A DNA stretch of 64,000 nucleotides, from positions 4,320,530 through 4,384,529 of the forward strand of contig CM119266.1 in NCBI GenBank assembly GCA_051294375.1, in the 5' to 3' direction. The first letter of the stretch is position 1, and each line of letters starts with the position of its first letter. Below the pieces are notes generated by a model. It had not been told where the DNA came from. It worked only from the letters and a program-made list of their open reading frames with translations, and searched no databases. Below, one piece after another: positions 1-9,257 of this stretch. This DNA is from Paraspadella gotoi. Its lineage: Eukaryota > Chaetognatha. Both the position numbers and the translations under genes were made by a program.

Positions 1-399
1 ATATTAGATTTATTTGTTATTTTGTTAAAGAGTTTAATATTAATATATTAGAGATAAAGTTCATCATCTAATAATTGGCTGCTTGCTCTGATGGCTGGAT
101 CTTGGTGAGAAGTTAAGAAAACCCTGTAAAGTAAGTTAAGAAGACCTCTTTTAGAGAGTTAATAAGTTAAGAAGACTTTTTTTCATTCCTCTGCCTTTTC
201 TTTCACAGGCCCAAACCTGTTTTTTTTTTAGCCCCATGTTGCCGACCATGACCCTCACCACTACTTTGAAAAGTTCGTTGCTTAGCCTAGCTGGGCCATC
301 ACCTCACCATCTCAGGCCCTACTTTGTCTGGCTCTGCTAAGTCTGAATTTTTCAATCATTGTTCAATAACTTACCATTCAATATGATATGTTTATACAG

Positions 400-1027
400 T
401 AGGGTGGAGTGATGAAAAGATTGAGTGATTGAACATTATTTTTTTGCTGCCTATGGACATATAATTAATGAATTTTAAATCCTTTTAAAATTTTTTTTAG
501 CATAACAGTATAGCAAATTCAATTATTTATGTAGTAATATCCTTATAAAATCGTCAAATTTCAAAATAAATTTTTTTTATTTTTAAGAACTGATTTGGAT
601 TCGCTGTAAAAAATTAAGAAACTTTTATAAAATATGTTATAAGATATTTTAATGTTTAGATCACAAAAAATGACTAAAACGTTTTAACATATATAAGTTT
701 CTACTACAGATAATAAAAAAGTCAGGAATTTTCACCTTTTTTCTTATTTTAAACATTGAAGATGACAGAATTTTTGATAACATGTTTTATATTTTTGATT
801 CAACTTTTTATGAAGAATCTGAATCTTTATTAAAAGTTTTATAAAAATTATTTTTAAAATTTATTATTTTATAAGGATATTACTACAAATATATTATATT
901 TTACTATTCTGTTCCCGACATAATATGAACAAAATATTTTTTGTACTAGTCAATCATACTATCTCACATCTAAATATCATTGTTCGATCATTCAAATAAA
1001 TTTTTTGTTCTTGAGTGCTCCACTCTA
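400..1027. mobile_element. hAT-like MITE, copy 1 (628 bp)
   Basis: The element starts TAGGGTGGAGTGATG and ends GTGCTCCACTCTA, so its ends are imperfect inverted repeats. It is flanked by the exact 8-bp duplication TTATACAG (392-399 and 1028-1035). An internal inverted pair, AGTAATATCCTTATAAAAT near 533 and its complement near 869, makes it partly self-complementary. There is no transposase ORF. Eight-base duplications with TAGGG-type ends are typical of non-autonomous hAT elements. Confidence 0.82.
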
Positions 1028-1159
1028 TTATACAGTACATTCTAATGAATGAGTTAATTCAGACACATTAATTATATATTCAATAACTAGTCAATAAAAC
1101 AATTGCGTTTTATTTCTCTTTTTTTTAGTTAATAATTATTTGATAATTTATGCATTCAG

Positions 1160-2626
1160 GAACTGATGACAGATTGCAGACCGGTAACGGCAGGATGTAC
1201 GCCGATCCAGCGATGGCGTTCGAAGGAGGTTGGATCAACAAGGTTTTGCTCAAACATTGGAAGGTTTCATTCGCCAATGGATTGTTTACTGAGGTAAAAT
1301 TAATAATTATGTCATGTCAAAAAAGTTAAAGGATTCTGTATGATAAAGTCATGCAGGGGAAAAAAACGCTAGCCTTGCAAGACTCATAACTGCAAATCTT
1401 ACAGCAGTCCACCCCTACTGCTGATTAGGGTGGAGTGATGAAAAGATTGAGCGATTGAACATTATTTATTTGCTGCCTAAGAATATATAATAAACAAATT
1501 TTAAATCTTTTTAAAATTTTTGTTAGTATAACAGTATAATAAATTCAATTATTTATGTTGTAATATCCTTATAAAATCGTTAAATTTTAAAATAATTCTT
1601 TTTATTTTAAAGAACAGATTTTGATTTGCGTAAAAAACTAAAAAAACTACAGAATAAAAAAATCATAAATTTTTACCTTTATCCCATTTTAAATACCCAA
1701 GATGACAGAATTTTTGATAATATCTGGCATCTTGATTCCTCTGCGATGATATATTTTAAATTTTTGATTCAACTTTTTATGAATAATCTGAATCTTTATT
1801 AAAAGTTTTAAAAGAATTATTATATTAAAAAAATATTATTACAAATATATTATATTCTACTATTCTGTTCCCGAGACTATATAAACAAAATATTTTTTGT
1901 ACTAATTAATCATACTATCTCACATCTAAAAATCCTTGTTCAATCATTCAAATAATTTTTTTATTCTTGAGTGCTCCACTCTACTGTTGATGAACTGTTA
2001 ATGAAAATTCGATTCGAGGAGGAGAGAGAATGCTTAATCTTAGGCCACTGGATCTTAATTTTATGTCACTGGAGTTGCTGAGAAAATTTGACGGGTGATA
2101 TTTTGATATGTTGCATGACTTCAATGAGTTTTTGTTCCCTCAGGTTCGGTTTACAATGTGGAAAGCTGATAAACCTGTTGTTGACATATTGTTCGATGGT
2201 AAAGGCAGCAACACGAACTTCTGGTTTTACCCCAAGAACATCATTAAAGTCCTCCAAGGCCCCAGCATTGATGTGGATGGAGAGTACAACCAATTCAGTG
2301 TCATAGCTGCACATGCAGCTGGAAGGCATTTCTATGTCAACCGAAATTATGGCGGATGTATAAAAGATTATGGATATTTCTTTATATCAGACAAGTGAGT
2401 TTGATAAAAAAATGCGTCCTCCCAAGTTTTTTCTTTTCCATTTTCAGCAAAGATAATATTTTTGGATACTTATTTTTTCAGAGCAAATGATCCATGCCAG
2501 GGGCATTTTAATGACGGGAAAAAATGGGATAATTTCCCGGTTTTCTTTTACTCATTGGATAAAGAAGGGACTCTATGGACGAAAGCCTTGGGAATGGCGG
2601 ACACAGTGACAATCACTGTTTTTTAA
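1160..2626 (+). CDS. unrecognised, probably secreted protein, 3' exons (partial)
   Basis: Three exons join in frame: 1160-1293, 2144-2394 and 2482-2626, each with AG acceptors and GT donors (gtaaaa, gtgagt), ending in TAA. They encode about 176 residues. The upstream exon or exons, with the start and any signal peptide, are not visible and probably lie beyond the left edge. The protein is rich in aromatic residues and glycine, has few cysteines (in GGCIKDYG and NDPCQG) and ends DTVTITVF, which suggests a compact beta-sheet extracellular domain. I do not recognise the family. The first exon's frame is set by phase: one base must come from the missing exon. The intron between the first two exons carries a hAT-like miniature element (1426-1983). 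The AT-rich tail after the stop is presumably 3' UTR. The call as coding rests on codon-like composition and three matching phases. Secretion is inference. Confidence 0.6.
1426..1983. mobile_element. hAT-like MITE, copy 2 (558 bp)
   Basis: Same family and same TAGGGTGGAGTGATG / GCTCCACTCTA ends as the copy at 400-1027, but about 70 bp shorter inside. The flanking target duplication is CTGCTGAT (1418-1425) and CTGTTGAT (1984-1991), matching at 7 of 8 bases, so this insertion has drifted. It sits in an intron of the unrecognised secreted-protein gene, in the same orientation as copy 1. Confidence 0.8.
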
Positions 2627-2780
2627 AAAAAAAAGAACAACGCCTTCAATATGACTAAAAAGTCTTTCATGATATCATTCCAAAATGATACATAGTTACA
2701 GAAAAATACATGTTCTAGCCTAATTTGTAGTTCATTCAAATAGCGATGTCGCCGGCGATTCACGCACGAGTAGCAGGTGT

Positions 2781-2868
2781 GGTTCTAGTTGGTTGGCGAC
2801 TTTGCCATGGCGATATCGCCAAAGCCCTGGCGATATCGCCATGGCGAAGTCGCCAACCAACTAGAACC
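2781..2868. repeat. GC-rich 40-bp-arm hairpin
   Basis: The arms 2781-2820 and 2829-2868 are reverse complements with one mismatch, around the 8-base loop AAAGCCCT. Each arm contains the nested palindrome GGCGATATCGCC. The block is GC-rich in an AT-rich setting, about 155 bp past the stop of the upstream gene. It could be a hairpin RNA precursor, a tiny foldback element or a structured 3' UTR end. The sequence does not say which. Confidence 0.75.
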
Positions 2869-2884
2869 TAAGATTTGTACTTTT

Positions 2885-3240
2885 AACAAGTTTGAGCAAA
2901 TAATGTCGGATCTGCCTACAATAATTACGTGGTAATCAGCTAATCAGATGATAAATCACAATAATTCTTTCAATTTGTGATCCTAACTGATCATAACAGA
3001 TCATAACATGTAAATCGCCTGAAAGGGATTAAACTGAACTGTTAGTATGGTAGAAATAATTATTATTAAAGTACAAATAATTTCTTTAACTATTATTATT
3101 TTTTCAACTTGCATCATTTTTTAAACTTGCCTCATTTTTTAAACTCGCATCATTTTTTCATCTGGCATCCCTTTTTTAACTCGCTCCATTTTTTCAACTT
3201 GCATTATTTTTTGAACTTGCATCATTTTTTCAACTCAAAT
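2885..3240 (+). mobile_element. Helentron-like element, 5' part with 18-bp minisatellite
   Basis: Starts with the family's recurrent left end, AACAAGTTTGAGCAAA, followed by an ATGTCGGATCTGC-type subterminal motif. From about 3101 it runs into roughly eight degenerate copies of an 18-bp unit (TTTTTTCAACTTGCATCA-like). The right part is missing: at about 3241 it abuts a fragment of the same family in the opposite orientation. Confidence 0.5.
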
Positions 3241-3726
3241 CAGCAGATTCCAACTCTATAAATCACTTTGTTGGTCCGTCGGTCTCACCCCTAAATCTTG
3301 TCGGTAAATCATTTTTATCACATCAGAACATCATATTATGCTAAATTAAGCCAAAAAAAACGATGTCTGTCTGACTGTCTGTGCATAACATAAGTCACAA
3401 TAACTTAAATCTTTTTACTAATTTTAACCCATAATTACTCGAATTAATCATAATTGGATGGATAGATTGAGATTAAATTTTGTGTGCGGGTAGTAAAGTG
3501 TGTGATGAAGCTGGATATAAAGTTTAGATGGAATCGTGCGAGTAAAAATGAGTTTAAATGGAAAAAACAAAAGTCACTTTTATTTGAATCTTTTTAATAA
3601 TTTTAATTAAACATTCATGAGTAAGCAGAAATAATAAAATGGAGCAAGATAAAAAAAATGATGCGAGTTAAAAAAAGATGCAAGTTGAAAAAAATTATGC
3701 AAGTTGAAAAAAATGATGCAATTTGA
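3241..3726 (-). mobile_element. Helentron-like element, 3' part (reverse)
   Basis: Read on the minus strand this fragment has, in order, the 18-bp minisatellite (3650-3720), the conserved core with a GAAACTTTATATCCAGCTTC-like stretch, a short GACA/GACG-type repeat and the GCCCGACAAGATT...GGACC...GACAAAGTG right end. It is therefore an inverted, partial copy of the element seen most fully at 6460-7541. Confidence 0.45.
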
Positions 3727-3860
3727 AACAAGTTTGAGCAAACAATGTCAGATCTGACTACTATAATTAAGCGGTAATAAGCTAATCCGATGATAAATCA
3801 TGGTAATTTTTCTGACTCTCAATTTGTGATTATGACGCGATGTACAGTCTCGTAGAATAA
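3727..3860 (+). mobile_element. Helentron-like left-end fragment
   Basis: Begins AACAAGTTTGAGCAAACAAT and continues with the GGTAATAAGCTAATC and GATGATAAATCA motifs shared with copies at 2885 and 34583. It decays after about 3860. From 3861 to 4990 I see AT-rich DNA with two more strongly diverged pieces of the same family (GTCTGTCTGTCCGTCC-type repeats near 4120-4145, and near 4390), and no gene. Confidence 0.4.
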
Positions 3861-4992
3861 ACTGCAGTTAAAAAAAATTTTTCATTATTGATTTTTTTAT
3901 TTTTTATTGTTTCTCATCCTAGGTCATTACTCCGTGAATGTTATGTATAAAAATTAATACAAAATTTCTTAAAGCTCTCAATAAATACATAAATGCCGTC
4001 AGAATTCAAACTAAAAAGAAGATTGGTTTACTCTGTACTGTATAAACAATATATCTCTTAAAAAACAATCTCCTCTGTTAAAGCTGTCGTTTGATATAAA
4101 AAACTTCAAACATTTGTCTGTTCATCTGTCTGTCTGTCCGTCCTTTCTCCTATACCTTTAAAGTCTTATTACTTATGTTTGGATAAATCAATTGAGTTGA
4201 AATTTTGTCCGTGATTAATAAACTAGTTCATTGAGCTGGAATTCCAGTTTCAATGGAATCAAGCTAGTGGAAGTAGGTTTAAATAAAAAAGTAAAGTTAA
4301 ATTTTAGTTTATTAAATTAATTTGTATTTAACATTATTTTTAGATGCGCCGAGATTAAGAGCCACGCAAGTGTATCAAAAACTGGTCAGTGTGTCTGTCA
4401 GATTGTCTATCCAACCTATGTACATAAAAACATACACCATAATTTGGCTTGGAAATTGCGATAAAAAGTTTTTATTTTTGTTATATTCTGTCAATTTTGA
4501 TTAGACCTAAAGCTAATCTTCAATTTTTATTTACTACAAAATTGAATATATGAAGTCGTTTGAAAATAAACGACACAATTTATGTAATTTATTGTAGTAA
4601 CAAGAACCATAACATCAACTGCAAGCTTGTAAAATTTGCAGAGCTTTAACATATCTCACCCTTAACTCTGATGATTTTGAGGCAAAGTCACTGTCTCTCT
4701 TTCTCTCTCTCTTTCTTTCAGATAAAATTATTGATTGGCTGATTGATTAGTTGATTAAAAGATCATCAATGATCGATTATCATTGCATACATTGTCACAA
4801 TAATAAATGGTTATCATTGCATCAATAAATCCTTTATATTTTTATATCTCTGAGATAAAATGATTGATTGACTGAATTCAATCACGTTGATTGACAGATT
4901 CTTTTATTGATTTATTAAAAAATCTGTTATGATTACGTAATAGGGCCATGATAAAAAGTTTTAATAAACTTAAACCAGTAATTTCATTATTT

Positions 4993-5062
4993 CCACCCCC
5001 TAAATCTTGTCGGGCATTCACTCAGATCATGTCAGATCCGACATTGTTTGCTCAAACTTGTT
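4993..5062 (-). mobile_element. Helentron-like internal-deletion relic
   Basis: On the minus strand the left end AACAAGTTTGAGCAAACAAT is joined after only a few dozen bases to the right-end motif GCCCGACAAGATTTAG. The two termini are nearly fused, with the core lost. It is the smallest copy in the window. Confidence 0.4.
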
Positions 5063-6459
5063 ACTTTTAAATTAATATTTAACATTGAAAAAATCTTAAT
5101 GGGTTTTCAAATGACAGTGTTTTTTTACAGGCACTTGTAAAATTGTCACCATGTACAATAGATTTCATTACCGTTGGTCACTTTGTTGTACATACAATTG
5201 CTGACTCTCTTTCTGTCTCTCTCTCTTTCTTCCTAAACTAGTGCCACGCTTTCACTTTTCAATCACCTGGTTACAAAAAAAAATAATTGTGATAGCCTCG
5301 AACGAGCAACCTTAGCATCTTAACAATCAGAATTCTCTCTCTCACTTTTGCTTTGGCTCTCTCGCTCTCACTCTTTGCTTCACTCTCTCTCTCAGTCGCT
5401 TTCTCTTTGTTTCTGCATCAATTTCAGAACTTTTGCTCACTTAAAAAACATTACAGTATTATTATTAAAAGTAATGGTTTATCAAAATTAATAGCAAATG
5501 ATCACAATAACATAAGATAACAAAAAATTGTCCTCCATATCCTTTTTGAATACTTATGGAAAACATAAAATAAAAAAAAATAAAGAAAAAATGAAAAATT
5601 TACCAAAAAAATTTTCAGACCATGCTCACTGAGAATTATAATTTTGCCTAAAAAATAAATAAGTCAAAAAAATAAAAACATCAGATTGTGACAAAATCAA
5701 TTGGGAAAAATCTGATTTTTTTCAAAATGCAAAATTATTTCACAAGTTCCTTATTTATAATTCTCAATGAGACAAATGTTTTTTCAAAAATGTTTTATTC
5801 AACTTTTAAATTAATTAAAAATCATTTTAGTATACTAAATTTTAAAATATTTTTATAAAAATATATACCTAAAGTTCTAAGAAGATGAATTTCCCAAAAA
5901 TGTTACTTAAATCTTTCTTAAAACACCAAACAAGTCACAGCTACAAAATGAATACAAAAAACTAGAAAAAAGCAATATTGTTTTGTCATTCTGATTTAGA
6001 GATATTTGGTTGATTGTTATGCCTTAAATTTCCTTTAAATTAAAAAATAATAGGTTTAAAAGATAGCTTTTTATCTCTAGTAGTAAATTGAGTTTGAATA
6101 TAACTTTTTTTTATCAGCAAGTTTAACCCAGATCAATTACAATGACGATGGTATTAAATTTTTTTACCGTTTTAAGCTACTTTTAGCCTGATTTTTTACA
6201 TATTTTGATTATCTTTGCGACCTTACTGATAAAAAACAGTCATGGTAAAGAGAGCCTATGTTCGTTTAAATATAAGGCATATGTTAGTAATCAGACAGAG
6301 TAAAGATTTTGGTCACAATATAAAGAATTTTGCATGAGAATAGCGTGAATAAATTTTTCCACGAGACTGTGCAGTGTGCACCGCGACTTATAACAAATCA
6401 TAACAAACTTCTTAATAAATCTTTGAAAAATTCTATAAATCAAAAACTTATATCTGGCT
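5063..6459. other. AT-rich intergenic DNA with CT microsatellites
   Basis: No gene is supported here. The stretch has TCTCTCTTTCT-type tracts (about 5200-5232 and 5330-5410), long A/T runs and no open frame with coding character. Its right part merges into the Helentron-like repeat. Confidence 0.6.
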
Positions 6460-7541
6460 TAATCTCATAGTTTACTACCCACACACAAAATTTTATTTTC
6501 ATTTATTTATCAAATTTTTAATTAATATAATTATTATGAGTAAAAATATAAGTAAAAATGCTTCAGGTAAATATGACTTTTGTTTTTTCCATTGAAACTC
6601 ATTTCCACTCGCACGATCATTAGCGATAATTAATTAATTTGATCCGAAATGTTTGTTTTTAGGTCTTTTCATCACTTACCATGACAAAAGCAACGACGAC
6701 GATGATGGCGACGGCAACAATAACGCTGATATCGATTGACTAAATTGATTGATTAAATAATTAATTAATTGATTTATTGATTAATTAATTAACTACTTGA
6801 TTAATTAACTGATTAATTATTTGATTAATGAATACATCTTGCATTTACTTTTAATATAAAAATAAAAAGAAGCATAATCAATTAGTGAAACAGGTTTTTT
6901 GTTTTTTCCATTTAAACTCATTTCCACTCAGACGATTCCATGGAAACTTTATTTCCAGCTTAATCACACACTTTCCTACCCACATACAAAATTCAAGGTC
7001 AATCGCCCTATCCACTCATGAGCAATTGGTGTTCAAATAGTGAAATATATTTTTTTGTTTTTCCAGTTAAACTCTTTTCCACTCATACGATTCAATCGAA
7101 ACTTCATATCCAGTTCAATCACACACTTCCCTACCCACACACAAAATTTGAAGTCAGTCGTCCCATCCACTCTTGAGTAATTGGCGTTCAAATAGTGAAA
7201 TATATTTTTTTGTTTTTTCCAGTTAAACTCTTTTCCACTCGTACGATTCAATCGAAACTTCATATCCAGTTCAATCACACACTTCCCTACCCACACACAA
7301 AATTTCATTCCAATCCATCCATCCAATCACGAGTAATTGGAGTTTTTTGCTAAGGTAGGACGGATGGACAGACAGACAGACAGACAGACGGACGGACGGA
7401 CATTGTTTTTTTGCATATTATATCATAATTCGATATTCTGACATGATATATGTGAATGCCCGACAAGATTGAGGGGGCGGACCGACGGTCCGACAAAGTG
7501 AATTATAGAGTCGGGATCTGCTTATAAGCAGATCCGACTAA
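6460..7541 (+). mobile_element. Helentron/HINE-like non-autonomous element, fullest copy
   Basis: Three tandem units of about 157 bp (roughly 6890-7350) are followed by a GACA/GACG microsatellite (7361-7401), then a conserved right end that closes with the palindrome 7514-7535 (GGATCTGCTTATAAGCAGATCC type) and GACTAA. Subterminal GTCGGATCTGC motifs occur at both ends of the family. A core of tandem units, a GTCY-class microsatellite and a terminal hairpin next to CTAA is the pattern known for Helentron-associated elements such as DINE-1/INE-1. The left boundary is uncertain. The minus-strand open frame over the 157-bp units is just the repeat read through. Confidence 0.55.
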
Positions 7542-7576
7542 AAATACCAAGGACATTTTCGATGTTGACCTCTTAC

Positions 7577-8071
7577 CTAGACGGCGAATCCCCGTCGTAT
7601 TTCATTCTCGATCTTTTACGTTTATCTTCCCAATCTTCAGCGTCGATGACCGACGAGCCGATTGCGATGTGATCGTGTGAGCGCCTTTTGTCTCGATCTT
7701 AAGTGATAGAATAAATAGAGCAAGTTTCAGTGGTTAAGATCTGAGGGTAGCGCCGCTTAATCGACTCGTTCTTCTTGTGAGACTCAGCATGGCACGAACC
7801 CGAAACCTTTGTGCTGGAAGGGGCTGGTGACCGCTTTCGCGGACATGGCCCTCTCACTTTCCATCTTATATTTTTGAGCAGTCATCATCGGCGGTAAAGA
7901 AAAATCACCTCTTGCAACTGGAAATTGAGAACTTGACACGTAGACTTCCGGCGTTGACATCGTCCGCCTGGGAACGCCCCTTTTCAACGCCGTCTCGGTG
8001 GGGGAGTGTATCGGCGAACCCGCTCGACATCGCGAAACAGAAAATTCCTCATCTTCTTCTATCGCGTCCAT
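7577..8071 (-). CDS. unidentified protein, first two exons (partial)
   Basis: ATG at 8071 opens an acidic start (MDAIEEDEEFSVSRC). Exon 1 can splice at 7909 (CAAGAG|gtgatt) to exon 2 at 7697-7577 (acceptor cacttaag, donor gtaaga). The phases match (1 into 2), giving a joint reading ...FPVAR-DRDKRRSHDHIAIG...DAEDWEDKRKRSR. The peptide is basic, polar and Ser/Pro-rich, which suggests a nuclear or cytoplasmic regulatory protein, but I do not recognise it. Without that splice, exon 1 runs on to a stop at 7784 and would give a 95-residue protein. The next exon is not found: the Helentron-like block lies immediately downstream on this strand, presumably in the following intron. Centriolin starts head-to-head 1.2 kb away. 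Confidence 0.45.
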
Positions 8072-9257
8072 GATTGTGACGATTTGGATTTAAAAATAAA
8101 TTATAATAATTTGGATTTGATATTAGTAGAGCGGATTTAAAGTTAATAAAAGTAAGAGGCTATTGAAACGGGGAAGAAAAAGCGCGAGCGGTTTTCTGAA
8201 ACAATTACAACAATGTTTATGATAGATAAATATAAGAATTAAGTCTACACGAAGGGAAAATTTGTTTTTCCCTCGCTAGATCATGAATCGTAATGTCAAT
8301 GGTTGTATTCATTGTTTGTAAAATTAAATTAACCCTGCTGTACCAATATTATTCTATTTCTAATTGCTTGGTTAAACTCATCGCTCAAAGCTCGTTTTTA
8401 TTTTTCAAATTGCAGTATAAGGGATGAAATGGCAAGCTACCAATCAAGCAATCAAAGTAATTTTCTGACTAACTTTCTATGTGAGGCGACTTACCACCGG
8501 TCTCTCTCTCTAAACCCTTCCTCTCTCCTCTTTCTCCGAGCCGGTCTATTCCACTCGGTCACTTTGCCCTAGCTTTGGCAATGACCTTAGATTGACCGGA
8601 CACAGTAATAGAGCCGAGGCGACCGCCTCATATGTTTATATTTTATATTCTCTTTTTATATGTATTTCTCTTCCTTCCTCGACTTCATATCTCGTAATGA
8701 AAAGTAACTAAATGATTTAATCACTGCATTACTAGCAATAATTGTAACAAACAATGTATTAAAACAATTCTGTAAATTCGAAATAAAGCAAAAGTATAAA
8801 AAGAGCAATTGTATGTTGTCTTTCCGCGCACCATAAATCAGCTGAATGAGAAAAAAAGAAAAACGGACGAGCGCTGACAGAAGGAAGACAAAAGAGAAGT
8901 TCGCCAGTGCTGGATAGAATTAACTGTGGGGCGGAATTTTAAATAAAATGTAATCATAACACTTATAAATTAACTTATTAATACTACTCTAAACAACCAA
9001 GCCACCTTAACTCAATGCCCCGTCGCGGCGGAGCAGTAGTTGTCCCGTCGCCATGACGACCGCATGAAAAAAGGAGCCAAGCACGAAAAGGCTTTTTTTG
9101 TGCTCCTTATTCGCTAATCGCGTCCATCGCGCGGAATCGAATCATCCATGAGATGTCAACCGAAACCAAACACTTTTATCAGTTTCCGACATCTTAACCA
9201 CGAGAGATAAAACCTCGGACCCAAAACTCGGAACGAGCAACGGTTTTTTTAAAAAAA
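8072..9257. promoter_or_regulatory. intergenic region between divergent genes, possible shared promoter
   Basis: This 1.2-kb stretch separates the start of the minus-strand gene (8071) from centriolin (9258). The outer parts are AT-rich. 8490-8640 is pyrimidine-rich and 9010-9257 is richer in GC and CpG. No further exon is supported. A promoter role is inferred from position only. Confidence 0.35.

Noticed and set aside
61-105. Possible upstream exon of the first gene ending CTTG|gtgaga
   Set aside because: The phase required by the next exon puts a stop codon just before the donor.
3095-3240. Regular short repeats as a CRISPR array
   Set aside because: Units are contiguous 18-bp copies without unique spacers, in an animal genome.
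7033-7326. 97-codon minus-strand frame with two near-identical halves
   Set aside because: It is the 157-bp tandem unit of the Helentron-like element read through, and other copies break the frame.
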